NCBI RefSeq assembly: GCF_001499965.1
Contig: NZ_LQIT01000001.1
Coordinates: 124,001 to 188,000, forward strand
Length of the DNA: 64,000 bases
Direction of reading: 5' to 3'
DNA from: Mycobacterium sp. GA-2829
GTDB taxonomy: Bacteria > Actinomycetota > Actinomycetes > Mycobacteriales > Mycobacteriaceae
Shown here: positions 17,527 to 26,309 of the stretch, in pieces
Layout of the letters: each line of letters opens with the position of its first letter
How positions within the stretch are numbered: the stretch's first letter is position 1
Made by a program: the position numbers and the translations under genes
Notes under the pieces: generated by a model
Told to the model about the DNA's origin: nothing
Database searches by the model: none
The model's input: only the letters and a program-made list of their open reading frames with translations

Positions 17527-18450
17527 ATGGCGTTCGCATATAGCGACATGCTCGAGACGATCAAGAACAAGCAATGGGCTCTCGCCGATATCGATTGGGG
17601 CGCCCCTGGTGCGGAGTTGATCACCGACGAACAGCGTCCCAAACTCAAGCAATTCATGTCCGACGTGGTGTGGATTGAGCATGTCGGAGCGCGCGCCTTT
17701 GCTGCGATGGCCCCGAAGGCGCCCTTCGAAGCGCTCGGAGACATTTACCGTTACTTTCACGCCGAGGAGCAGCGTCACGCCAACGCCGAACTTGCTCTGA
17801 TGCGTCGCTGGGGCATGATCGAGGAAGGCGAAAAGCCTGTACCGAATAAGAACATCCGTCTCGTGATCGAGTGGCTAGATCGGTACGCTGAGGCTCTTCC
17901 TCTGACTGTCATCGGCGCCGCGATTCCCGCACTGGAGACCGCGCTGGACGGGGCCCTGCTGAAATTTCTCCTTGATGAGGTCGACGACCCAATTTGCGGG
18001 GAAGTATTCAATAAGGTCAACAGCGACGAATCGCGGCACCTTGCAGTAGGTTTTCAAGTCCTGAATGACCTCGGCGCCAGTCCCATGCGAATCCATGCAA
18101 TCCAAACGGTCGGCGCTGTGATGGACCCCCGTATTCTCACTGGCGCGTTGCTGTATATACCGCTTCTCACGCGCATGTTGATGAATCTCAACGCGATGGG
18201 GCTATCCGAAGAGAAGCTGTACAACGCGGTGACGCGATATGGCAATGTCGGGGACCGCAGTGAGCACACGCGGAGGGTGCCTGGATATCACATCTTGAAG
18301 GCCCACATGTCCTCCTCGATCAAGCGGTCCCAACCCCTTCACTTCGTTTCCCAGCGCTTAGGCAATGCGATCGACATCTTCCCCGTGCAAGTACTCGGGC
18401 GACCGCCTTCATGGACGGATGAACTGACCTATGAACCGGTCGCTAAATGA
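17527..18450 (+). CDS. Ferritin-like di-iron protein
   Basis: A 307-residue helical protein with two clear di-iron half-sites. The first has Glu in VWIEHVGARAF and the EEQRH of FHAEEQRHANAE (about residues 79-83); the second has Glu in ETALDGALL and the DESRH of NSDESRHLAVGF (about residues 161-165). This Glu...ExxRH, twice, is the pattern of oxygen-activating di-iron oxidases and desaturases. It sits between an SDR and a Baeyer-Villiger monooxygenase, overlapping the latter by four bases. It is soluble, lacking membrane segments. An oxygenase or desaturase step on a lipid-derived substrate is likely, but the reaction is not assignable. Confidence 0.78.
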   Translation: MAFAYSDMLETIKNKQWALADIDWGAPGAELITDEQRPKLKQFMSDVVWIEHVGARAFAAMAPKAPFEALGDIYRYFHAEEQRHANAELALMRRWGMIEEGEKPVPNKNIRLVIEWLDRYAEALPLTVIGAAIPALETALDGALLKFLLDEVDDPICGEVFNKVNSDESRHLAVGFQVLNDLGASPMRIHAIQTVGAVMDPRILTGALLYIPLLTRMLMNLNAMGLSEEKLYNAVTRYGNVGDRSEHTRRVPGYHILKAHMSSSIKRSQPLHFVSQRLGNAIDIFPVQVLGRPPSWTDELTYEPVAK

Positions 18451-19946
18451 CGGACACGGTAACGACTTTGATCGTCGGCGCCGGCTTCGCGGGTATCGGT
18501 ACGGCGATGAGAATGCTTCAAGCGGGCGTTAACGACTTTGTCATCTTGGAGCGATCACATCGCGTCGGGGGCACCTGGCGTGACAACACTTACCCCGGCG
18601 CCGCCTGCGACATTCCGTCATTGCTGTACTCCTACTCGTTCGAGCCGAACCCAGGCTGGACTCGCGCATACTCGGGGAGCGCAGAGATCCTCGCCTATAT
18701 CGACGCGATTGTCGCGAAATACGATCTTGGGAGGTTCATTCATTTCGGTGCGGACGTGAGTGCACTGGAATTCGACGAGGATGCCGGAGAGTGGGTTGTC
18801 GACACGACCGGCGGCAGGCGGTATCGGGGCCGTTCAGTCGTGATGGCTAGCGGACCACTTGCTGACGCCAGTTTCCCGGATATTCGTGGCATCGAGTCGT
18901 ACGAGGGGAAAAAGATTCACAGTGCTCGGTGGGACCACTCCTATGACATGAGCGGTAAGAGGGTGGCGGTTATCGGGACCGGGGCGAGCGCTGTGCAGAT
19001 CATCCCCGAATTAGTCGGGTTGGCGGCGTCGGTCAAGGTGTTTCAGAGGACGCCCGGTTGGGTGCTACCGAGGGTCAATTTCCGGCATCCGGCCTGGGCG
19101 CGTTCGACTTTCAAGCGCACGCCGGCAACCGAACAGGCCCTACGAGGTGCGTGGTTTTGGGCGCATGAGGTCATGGCCGTGGGCATGGTTTGGGATACCG
19201 CTGCAACATCTGTCATCCAAGCGGTCGCAAAGGCGAATCTGCGTCGGCAGGTGAAGGACACCTGGTTGAGACGTCAACTAACGCCGCAGTTCAGACCTGG
19301 GTGCAAACGCATGCTTATGACTAGCGACTATTACCCTGCGCTCCAGGCCGATAACTGCAAACTCGTCAGCTGGCCGATCGCCACACTGGCTCCGAACGGA
19401 ATTCGAACCGCCGACGGCATCGAGCATGAGGTGGACTGCATAGTATTCGCGACAGGCTTCGATGTGTGTAAACGCGGTACGCCATTTCCGATCCGGGGGC
19501 GCGACGGGCGAAAACTCGAAGACGAGTGGTCTGAGGGGAGATTTGCCTACAAGAGCGTGAGTGTGGCCGGCTATCCGAATTTGTTCTTCACTTTCGGGCC
19601 TAATTCCGGTCCTGGCCACAACTCCGCTCTTCTATATATGGAGGCGGCAATCGATTACATCGTAAAAGCAATCGAGCTCTTGCGCGACCAAGGCAACGGA
19701 GTCCATACCCTGGATGTGAAAGAGAATAGCCAAAACGCGTACCACTCCAATATTCAGCGGCGGTTACGGCGCACCACATGGAACTCGGGTTGCAACAGCT
19801 GGTATTTGACGGAGGATGGCTATAACGGCACGATGTATCCCGGCTTTGCGACTCAGTTCATTAGGGAACTGTCCCGTCTGGATATGCGCGATTACGAGAT
19901 CACTCGGCGTGACGATGCTGACCTGAAGTTGACACAAACACGCTGA
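18447..19946 (+). CDS. Baeyer-Villiger-type flavin monooxygenase (1 of 3)
   Basis: A 499-residue class B flavoprotein monooxygenase. FAD motif GAGFAGIG lies near residues 11-18, followed by GGTWRDNTYPGAACD. The BVMO fingerprint is YEGKKIHSARWDHS near residues 153-166 (Tyr replaces the usual Phe), and the NADPH motif GTGASAVQ is near 179-186. It inserts oxygen beside a ketone to give an ester or lactone, or oxidises a heteroatom. The start overlaps the di-iron gene stop (ATGA). With two more BVMOs and a hydrolase downstream, a ketone-to-ester-to-alcohol-plus-acid route is plausible. Confidence 0.9.
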   Translation: MTDTVTTLIVGAGFAGIGTAMRMLQAGVNDFVILERSHRVGGTWRDNTYPGAACDIPSLLYSYSFEPNPGWTRAYSGSAEILAYIDAIVAKYDLGRFIHFGADVSALEFDEDAGEWVVDTTGGRRYRGRSVVMASGPLADASFPDIRGIESYEGKKIHSARWDHSYDMSGKRVAVIGTGASAVQIIPELVGLAASVKVFQRTPGWVLPRVNFRHPAWARSTFKRTPATEQALRGAWFWAHEVMAVGMVWDTAATSVIQAVAKANLRRQVKDTWLRRQLTPQFRPGCKRMLMTSDYYPALQADNCKLVSWPIATLAPNGIRTADGIEHEVDCIVFATGFDVCKRGTPFPIRGRDGRKLEDEWSEGRFAYKSVSVAGYPNLFFTFGPNSGPGHNSALLYMEAAIDYIVKAIELLRDQGNGVHTLDVKENSQNAYHSNIQRRLRRTTWNSGCNSWYLTEDGYNGTMYPGFATQFIRELSRLDMRDYEITRRDDADLKLTQTR

Positions 19947-19995
19947 ACCGAAGCAGCGGATATAGGTTGGACATCGAAGCGCACGTGAGGAAGTA

Positions 19996-21513
19996 ATGGG
20001 TTCTGAGTCTGGGCAGCACTACGAAATTGCAATAGTCGGAGCCGGGTTTTCTGGGATTGGTACAGCGATCAGCCTGTTGAAGGCCGGATTTACGGATTTT
20101 CTGGTAGTCGATGAAGCCGATGGCGTCGGCGGTACATGGCACTGGAATACGTATCCGGGAATAGCGGTCGATATTCCGTCCTATAGTTACCAGTTCTCTT
20201 ATGAGATGCGAACATCCTGGTCACGAACTTATGCTCACGGGAATGAGCTGAAGGCTTATGCAGAGCGGTGCGTAGAAAAATACGGACTCCAAAATTACAT
20301 CCGGTTCAACACGACTGTGGACGAGGCTTGTTTCGACGAATGCGCAGCACTATGGCGGCTGAGCTGCTCCTCTGGTCAGAATCTGACCGCGCGTTTTGTG
20401 ATAAATTGCTCTGGCGTCCTCAGTCGGCCGAAGTGGCCTGATATTCCAGGAGTGCGCGACTTCGCCGGCGTGACGCTGCATACGGCCAGATGGGACCATA
20501 CGAAAGATCTCACCGGTAAGCGGGTGGCGGTGATCGGGACTGGGGCATCTGCGGTGCAGCTGATTCCCGAAGTCGCGAAGATCGCATCAAGTCTGACGGT
20601 ATTCCAGCGAACGCCGATTTACTGCTTGCCGAAGCCGGATTTCTCCATACCGAGCTGGGCCGCGACAGTGATGCGGTTGGTGCCGGGGGCACAGCTGATG
20701 ACGCGCACTGCGAGTCAGGTGTTCGTCGAGTTCACATTTCCCATCGCAGCTCATTTTCACTCGTTGATCCCTGTGTCGGATCTCATGGAAGAGGCGGCGA
20801 AACGCTATATGCGTCGGGCGGTCGATGATCCGGTGACTCGAGACCAACTCATTCCTCGCTATTCGTTGGGTTGTAAGCGACCGAGTTTCCACAATTCCTA
20901 TCTCGCGACGTACAACCGTCGCAATGTTTCGCTCGAGACCAGCGGCATCACCCATGTCGACCATGCCTCGGTTCACACTGAAGATGGCAAGAATTATCCG
21001 ATCGATGTCATGGTCTTGGCCACCGGGTTCAAAGTGATGGAGTCGGGCAATATGCCGACTTATGTGCTGAAGGGACGCGGTGGAGTGGAGCAGTCTGCTT
21101 GGTGGGATGAGCACCGCCTCCAAGCCTTCGAGGGTGTGAGCGTCCCAGGGTTCCCGAATCACTTCAATATCTTCGGCCCCTATGGTTACAACGGCTCCTC
21201 GTACTTCACACTCATCGAGGCGCAAAGTCGGCATATCGTCCGCTGTCTTCGTCGTGCGCGCACGCTGAAGGCTGATCACGTAGAGGTCAGACAGCAGGCG
21301 AACGACCGCTACTTCGGTGACATGATTAGCCGCCGACATCGACAGGTTTTCTGGCAGCCGAGCTGTTCCAATGCCAACAGTTACTATTTCGACAAACACG
21401 GCGATGTTCCGTTGCGTCCGTCAACTACCCTGGAGACTTACTGGCGTAGCCGCACCTTCCGGCTCTCCGATTACCGATTTGAACGTCGCGCAGAATCCGT
21501 TGGCGCACGGTGA
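19996..21513 (+). CDS. Baeyer-Villiger-type flavin monooxygenase (2 of 3)
   Basis: A 505-residue class B flavoprotein monooxygenase with FAD motif GAGFSGIG (about residues 15-22), GGTWHWNTYPGIAVD, the fingerprint FAGVTLHTARWDHT (about residues 156-169) and NADPH motif GTGASAVQ. The NTYPGIAVD variant and the GYNGSSYFTLIEAQSRH region set it apart from copies 1 and 3, so it is not a simple recent duplicate. The stop overlaps the hydrolase start (GTGA), tying it to an esterase that could cleave its ester product. G+C content is visibly lower than in the right half of the window. Confidence 0.9.
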   Translation: MGSESGQHYEIAIVGAGFSGIGTAISLLKAGFTDFLVVDEADGVGGTWHWNTYPGIAVDIPSYSYQFSYEMRTSWSRTYAHGNELKAYAERCVEKYGLQNYIRFNTTVDEACFDECAALWRLSCSSGQNLTARFVINCSGVLSRPKWPDIPGVRDFAGVTLHTARWDHTKDLTGKRVAVIGTGASAVQLIPEVAKIASSLTVFQRTPIYCLPKPDFSIPSWAATVMRLVPGAQLMTRTASQVFVEFTFPIAAHFHSLIPVSDLMEEAAKRYMRRAVDDPVTRDQLIPRYSLGCKRPSFHNSYLATYNRRNVSLETSGITHVDHASVHTEDGKNYPIDVMVLATGFKVMESGNMPTYVLKGRGGVEQSAWWDEHRLQAFEGVSVPGFPNHFNIFGPYGYNGSSYFTLIEAQSRHIVRCLRRARTLKADHVEVRQQANDRYFGDMISRRHRQVFWQPSCSNANSYYFDKHGDVPLRPSTTLETYWRSRTFRLSDYRFERRAESVGAR

Positions 21514-22475
21514 CCAACACTGATGCGGCGGACCGGCGCCCCAGTCTTGCAAGTCATTTCGTGGCAATGACTTCGCGAAACACACTGCGTCCGCTGTCGC
21601 AACTCATCCCGTCGAGCGCCCACGGCCTCGCGGTGATGGATCGCGTACTCCGGATGGCGCTTGTGGGATCGCGGCCCCGCCGAAGCGTGGCGGTTCGCAC
21701 AATAGATACCGAGTTCGCCGGGAATCAGATACGCGGGGATTGGATCACTTCTCCTGCGGTCGATCCACACGCGGTTCCGTTGCTCTATATTTATGGCGGC
21801 GCCTACTCCATGTGCTCACCGGCTACCCACCGCGGCCTGCTCGGTGAACTTGCCTCCGCGAGCGGTCGGCCCATCTTTGCCGTGAGGTATCGGCTAGCTC
21901 CACGCTATCCCTTTCCCGCTGCCGCCGACGATGCACTGAACGCATACCGCTGGCTCGTCACCGGGCAGCCATCGGCTTCCGGCGAACGCGGTGTTGCGGT
22001 GGCCGGGGACTCGGCGGGCGGCCAGCTCACGATGGCCACCGCCCTTGGCGCACGTAGTGACGGACTGCCGCTGCCGGATTCGATGCTTCTCATGTCTCCG
22101 GTCCTGGATCTGACATGTGAACTCGCGAGGGCACGCGAACTTCGCCGCCGTGATCCTTTCGCCTCTGCTCGGTCCGCGGCCCGCGCTCTTGACCTGTACG
22201 TGGCTGGTGCAGATCACCGCAATGAGCGACTCAGCGTGCTCGACGCAGACCTCAGGTCCATGCCACCGATCCTGATTCAGGTAGGCGGAAGAGAAATGTT
22301 GATCGATGACTCGAGGCATCTTGCCGACCGTCTCCGATCGGCCGGATCAAGCGTTGAGATACAGGTGTACCGGGGACAGATCCACGTGTTCCAAGCCATG
22401 TTCCGAATCCTGCCCGAGGCTCGTGAGGCGATCCACCGCGCTGGAAACTTCCTGAAAGCTTCGGCCCACCGGTGA
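21510..22475 (+). CDS. HSL-family alpha/beta hydrolase (LipR-like)
   Basis: A 321-residue hydrolase of the hormone-sensitive-lipase type. The oxyanion motif appears as YGGAYS (instead of HGGGF), the nucleophile elbow is GDSAGG with Ser168, and the C-terminal His lies in GQIHVFQAM, preceded by the acidic residue in REMLIDD. It starts with a GTG overlapping the stop of BVMO 2. It probably hydrolyses esters made by the flanking monooxygenases. The gene combination recalls the M. tuberculosis mymA operon, where a lipR hydrolase follows a BVMO. Confidence 0.88.
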   Translation: MTNTDAADRRPSLASHFVAMTSRNTLRPLSQLIPSSAHGLAVMDRVLRMALVGSRPRRSVAVRTIDTEFAGNQIRGDWITSPAVDPHAVPLLYIYGGAYSMCSPATHRGLLGELASASGRPIFAVRYRLAPRYPFPAAADDALNAYRWLVTGQPSASGERGVAVAGDSAGGQLTMATALGARSDGLPLPDSMLLMSPVLDLTCELARARELRRRDPFASARSAARALDLYVAGADHRNERLSVLDADLRSMPPILIQVGGREMLIDDSRHLADRLRSAGSSVEIQVYRGQIHVFQAMFRILPEAREAIHRAGNFLKASAHR

Positions 22476-22488
22476 AAGTGTTGGGACC

Positions 22489-24072
22489 GTGGATGCTCCA
22501 CTGCCACCGCGCCATCAACTGCTTCTTAGCTGTCTCATGACAGGCGGCTTTGCGAGGGATCCCCGAGGACACGATCCGTCGATAGTGATCATCGGGGCCG
22601 GCGTCGCGGGTATCGCCATGGCCCATCAGCTGAAGAGAGACGGATTCACCAACTTCACCATGGTGGAACAGGCTGCAGACATCGGCGGCGTCTGGCGCGA
22701 CAACACCTATCCAGGAGCGGCTTGCGACGTGCCGTCAGCGTTGTACTCACTCTCGGACAAGCCCAACACTCGTTGGTCGAGACGTTATGCAGAACAGCCC
22801 GAGATACTCCAATATCTTCGCCGACTCGTCCTGGCCGACGGAATGGACCTGCAGCTGCGCACGCGGACCGAAGTCGTCGAGATGACCTTCGATGAACAGG
22901 CCGGCCGTTGGCGTTTGGTGACCGGATCCAGCGAGACGATCTGGTGCGATGTCGTGATTTCGGCCGTGGGGCAGCTCTCGCGACCTCATACGCCGAATAT
23001 TGCCGGCGAAGACACCTTCGAGGGGCCGCGTTTTCATTCGGCGCGTTGGGACCATTCGGTATCGCTGCGCGGCAAGGAAGTAGCCGTCATCGGGACAGGC
23101 GCAAGCGCGATACAGTTTGTGCCACGGATCGCACACGAGGCACAGCGCGTAACGCTGTATCAGCGCACGGCGCCTTGGATTTTGCCGAAGTGGGACAGCA
23201 GGTACGGACGTCTTCACCAACAGCTGATTAAGGTTCTGCCGCTGTGGCTGCGTCTTGAGCGTTTCGCGGTATGGCTGATTTTTGAAGTGCTCGCAGTGAC
23301 GTTGGTCGACGCGAAGCCCTTGTCACGCATTCTCGGCGCGGTCGCCCGCTACCACCTCCATCGGCAGGTTGCCGATCCAATGCTGCGCCGGCAACTCACG
23401 CCATCAGATGCGCCGGGGTGCAAGCGGGTGTTGTTCTCGAATGATTACTACCCCGCGATTGCCAACGGTGAAGTCTCGTTGGTGACCAACGCGGTTGCGA
23501 AGCTTTGCGACAAGGGAGTCGTGACCGACGATGGCGTACTCCATCGCGCGGATGTCGTCATTTACGGAACAGGTTTCCGCGCTACCGACTTCCTCGCCCC
23601 GATGCGTGTTCGCGGCTGGGGCGGAGTGACTCTGGACGAGGTGTGGGGGACGCAGGCGCACGCATACCTGGGCATTACAGTCCCGATGTTCCCGAATCTC
23701 TTTCTCCTCTATGGCCCGAACACGAATGTCGGTTCCGGGTCGATCATTTACATGATCGAGTCTCAGGTCCGCTATGTCGGTGCCCTCATCAAGATTTTGG
23801 CGAGTGACCCAGGGCGTACGGTCGACGTCAGGCCAGACATCGAGCAAAGCTACAACACACGATTGAGCCGGCGGCTGCGAAGGTCGGTGTGGGCGCTTTG
23901 CGCGAGCTGGTACACGACCTCGAGTGGCGCGATCCCGACGAACTGGCCTGGGCCTACATTTGCCTACCGGATCCTCACCCGCAAACCACGCAGTCACGAT
24001 TATCTATTCAGGCACGTTGAACGCCTTCAGTTAGACGGCCCGAGTGAGAACCGCGCGAGGCTGCGCAGATGA
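22489..24072 (+). CDS. Baeyer-Villiger-type flavin monooxygenase (3 of 3)
   Basis: A class B flavin monooxygenase of up to 527 residues. FAD motif GAGVAGIA is near residues 35-42, GGVWRDNTYPGAACD follows, the BVMO fingerprint FEGPRFHSARWDHS is near 178-191, and the NADPH motif GTGASAIQ comes after. GTG 22489 is the first start; ATG 22537 would remove 16 leader residues and fits relatives equally well. It lies 13 bases after the hydrolase stop, so it is probably the last gene of the SDR-to-BVMO operon. It is nearer in motif detail to copy 1 (18447) than to copy 2. Confidence 0.89.
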   Translation: MDAPLPPRHQLLLSCLMTGGFARDPRGHDPSIVIIGAGVAGIAMAHQLKRDGFTNFTMVEQAADIGGVWRDNTYPGAACDVPSALYSLSDKPNTRWSRRYAEQPEILQYLRRLVLADGMDLQLRTRTEVVEMTFDEQAGRWRLVTGSSETIWCDVVISAVGQLSRPHTPNIAGEDTFEGPRFHSARWDHSVSLRGKEVAVIGTGASAIQFVPRIAHEAQRVTLYQRTAPWILPKWDSRYGRLHQQLIKVLPLWLRLERFAVWLIFEVLAVTLVDAKPLSRILGAVARYHLHRQVADPMLRRQLTPSDAPGCKRVLFSNDYYPAIANGEVSLVTNAVAKLCDKGVVTDDGVLHRADVVIYGTGFRATDFLAPMRVRGWGGVTLDEVWGTQAHAYLGITVPMFPNLFLLYGPNTNVGSGSIIYMIESQVRYVGALIKILASDPGRTVDVRPDIEQSYNTRLSRRLRRSVWALCASWYTTSSGAIPTNWPGPTFAYRILTRKPRSHDYLFRHVERLQLDGPSENRARLRR

Positions 24073-24092
24073 TCCGGGTCGCAGGCGGTGTC

Positions 24093-24108
24093 TAACATTT
24101 CACTGTTA
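24093..24108. promoter_or_regulatory. Operator-like inverted repeat before the CYP136-like gene
   Basis: TAACA-TTTCAC-TGTTA is a perfect 5-base inverted repeat in the 115-base gap before the P450. It is followed by a TTGACA at 24121-24126 and a TAAACT at 24142-24147, which would serve as -35 and -10 elements with a short 15-base spacer. This gap is AT-rich compared with its neighbours and is the only promoter-like region between the BVMO operon and the second acyl module. Confidence 0.4.
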
Positions 24109-24187
24109 ACTGTTCGAATATTGACATTCAGCACATCTATGTAAACTACTACCAGATATCCGTGCAGCAGAGCGCCCAGGAGGCATC

Positions 24188-25645
24188 GTGGCTAATCAGC
24201 TTCTCGCAATCACGCGTCACCCCAAGGAGCGGTTGACGTCTGTCCTGTTGGCGCCCGCCCCCCGCGTCGTCGATGACAAATGGCGACAGTGGAGTCGGGA
24301 CTGGAGAGTCCGGGAACTTGCGCCGGCCCCCGCCGGATCTGGGCTGAGAGCCGTCCTAGGGGACGCTGGACTCCCGTTGCTGGGGCACACTGTCGACTAC
24401 ATCCGATTTGGTTCAGAATTCAGTCGGGAGCGTTACGAACGTTTGGGCTCGGTGTCGTGGATGGGCGCATTCGGTACCAAAATGGTGGTCATCGCCGGTC
24501 CAGACGCAACGCGTGAGGCGTTCACAAGCGAAGCCAAGGCCTTTTCTCAAGATGGCTGGTCCTTCCTGATCGATGCTTTCTTCCATCGCGGGTTGATGCT
24601 CATGAGCTTCGACGAACATTTGATGCACCGGCGCATCATGCAGGAGGCGTTCACGCGTCCTCGCCTGACCGGATATGTCGGGCAGGTGGCCCCGTGCGTT
24701 CGCGCAGCCGTGCCCGCGTGGCCGACCGGTCCGTCGGTCCGGATCTACCCGTTGTTGAAGAATCTCACCCTCGATATTGCCACGGATGTCTTCATGGGTG
24801 GCCGCGGCAAGGACGAGAGCGCTGCTGTCAACGAGGCGTTCGTGTCCACTGTTCGCGCGGCGAGTTCCTTTGTGCGAGTTCCACTCCCGGGCACCAGGTT
24901 CCGCGCCGGCGTGCATGGGCGGCGCGTGTTGGAGGACTACTTCTCCCGACACCTGCCGGCCGCGCGTGCAGGCGAGACCGACGATCTATTCGCCGCCCTC
25001 TGCCAGGCGACCACAGAAGACGGTGAACGGTTCTCCGACGAGGATGTGATCAACCACATGATCTTTCTCATGATGGCCGCCCATGACACCTCCACGATCA
25101 CCACCACTGCTGTCACCTACTTCCTCGCTAAACATCCTGAGTGGCAGGAGAAGGCAGCGGCGGAGGCGCGGTCCTTCGGTCACGATTCGCCAGATATCGA
25201 CGAACTGGAGCGGATGACGGTCCTCGATCTGATCCTCAAAGAAGCTCTGCGTCTGCTGGCGCCCGTTCCGCTGGTGATGCGCAAGACCGTCCGTGATGTC
25301 GCCATCGACGGCTATCACATCCCCCGTGAAACCTTGTGCGCAATCACACCCGCCGTAAATCACTTCGACCGCAGAATATGGAGCGACCCGGACCGTTTCG
25401 ATCCGTCGCGCTTCGATGAGCCCCGGCGCGAGGACCAACAGCACCGATTCGCCTGGGTGCCGTTCGGCGGGGGGGCGCACAAATGCATTGGGATGCAGTT
25501 CGGCACACTCGAGGTGAAGGCAATCCTGCACCAGATGTTGCGTACCTACGCTTGGACGGTCCCAAACGACTATCACGTGCGTTGGGACAACACCTCGCTG
25601 CCCATTCCCGTGGACGGACTGCCTGTGACGTTGCGGCACCGATGA
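24188..25645 (+). CDS. Cytochrome P450, CYP136-like
   Basis: A 485-residue soluble P450 with I-helix motif MAAHDTST (about residues 297-304), ExxR in KEALRLL (about residue 355) and heme loop FGGGAHKCIGM with Cys433. The segment GSGLRAVLGDAGLPLLGH and the MIFLMMAAHDTS and heme-loop contexts closely resemble remembered M. tuberculosis CYP136 (Rv3059). It starts with GTG, five bases after AGGAGG (24178-24183). No ferredoxin gene lies beside it; the CYP153 ferredoxin system or a genomic one must serve it. It overlaps the transglutaminase-like gene (ATGA). The substrate of CYP136 is unknown. Confidence 0.87.
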   Translation: MANQLLAITRHPKERLTSVLLAPAPRVVDDKWRQWSRDWRVRELAPAPAGSGLRAVLGDAGLPLLGHTVDYIRFGSEFSRERYERLGSVSWMGAFGTKMVVIAGPDATREAFTSEAKAFSQDGWSFLIDAFFHRGLMLMSFDEHLMHRRIMQEAFTRPRLTGYVGQVAPCVRAAVPAWPTGPSVRIYPLLKNLTLDIATDVFMGGRGKDESAAVNEAFVSTVRAASSFVRVPLPGTRFRAGVHGRRVLEDYFSRHLPAARAGETDDLFAALCQATTEDGERFSDEDVINHMIFLMMAAHDTSTITTTAVTYFLAKHPEWQEKAAAEARSFGHDSPDIDELERMTVLDLILKEALRLLAPVPLVMRKTVRDVAIDGYHIPRETLCAITPAVNHFDRRIWSDPDRFDPSRFDEPRREDQQHRFAWVPFGGGAHKCIGMQFGTLEVKAILHQMLRTYAWTVPNDYHVRWDNTSLPIPVDGLPVTLRHR

Positions 25646-26295
25646 GCGGTGAGAACTCGCCTTACCTGGAGCCCACGGAGTTCCTCGATTGGCAACATGA
25701 ATCGGTACGCGACTTCGTTGCATCGGCGACCCGCGGCGCGGTCGACGACACCATGAAGGCCATAGCCATCTTCACTGCGGTCCGCGACTCGATTTGGTAT
25801 GACCCCTACACCGTGACCGATGACCCGCATGCGTATCGCGCCAGCACCATCGCAACTGCAGACCGCGCTTACTGCGTCCCGAAGGCGGTGCTCTTGACGG
25901 CGGCCTGCCGAGCAGCAGGCATCCCAGCGCGGCTGGGGTTCGCCGATGTCCGAAACCACCTTCAGACCGAGACATTGCGTGAGCGGATGGGCGGTACCGA
26001 CGTCTTCGTCTACCACGGATACAGCCTCATGCATCTCTGCGGTGTCTGGGTCAAGGCAACTCCGGCGTTCAATCGCGAGCTATGCGCACGGTTCGGCGTC
26101 CCGCCAATTGATTTCGACGGGCGCACAGACGCCCTGCTGCACGGGTTCGCCGGTGACGGCACACAACACATGGAATATCTGAGGGATCGAGGCGCCTTCG
26201 ACGATCTACCGCTGGCAGAGATCCTGCAAGCGCTCAGAACCCACTACGGGACGCTCATAGGCGATGCGAGTCGCCATCCAGACCTGTTCGCCTGA
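25642..26295 (+). CDS. Transglutaminase-like cysteine enzyme, intact copy
   Basis: A 217-residue protein of the transglutaminase-like fold. The nucleophile is Cys78 in RAYCVPKAVLLTAACRAAGIPARLGF, a classic context, and the His partner is expected in VYHGYSLMHL with an acidic residue shortly after in the VWVKATPAFN strand. The ATG overlaps the P450 stop. A frameshifted relative lies at 12969, also next to a BtrH gene and a fadD. Transglutaminase-like folds do peptidase, amidase or acyl-transfer chemistry; here an acyl-transfer or deacylation role on a FadD-activated substrate is inferred only from context. Confidence 0.8.
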   Translation: MSGENSPYLEPTEFLDWQHESVRDFVASATRGAVDDTMKAIAIFTAVRDSIWYDPYTVTDDPHAYRASTIATADRAYCVPKAVLLTAACRAAGIPARLGFADVRNHLQTETLRERMGGTDVFVYHGYSLMHLCGVWVKATPAFNRELCARFGVPPIDFDGRTDALLHGFAGDGTQHMEYLRDRGAFDDLPLAEILQALRTHYGTLIGDASRHPDLFA

Positions 26296-26309
26296 AGGGC
26301 CGATGCGTA

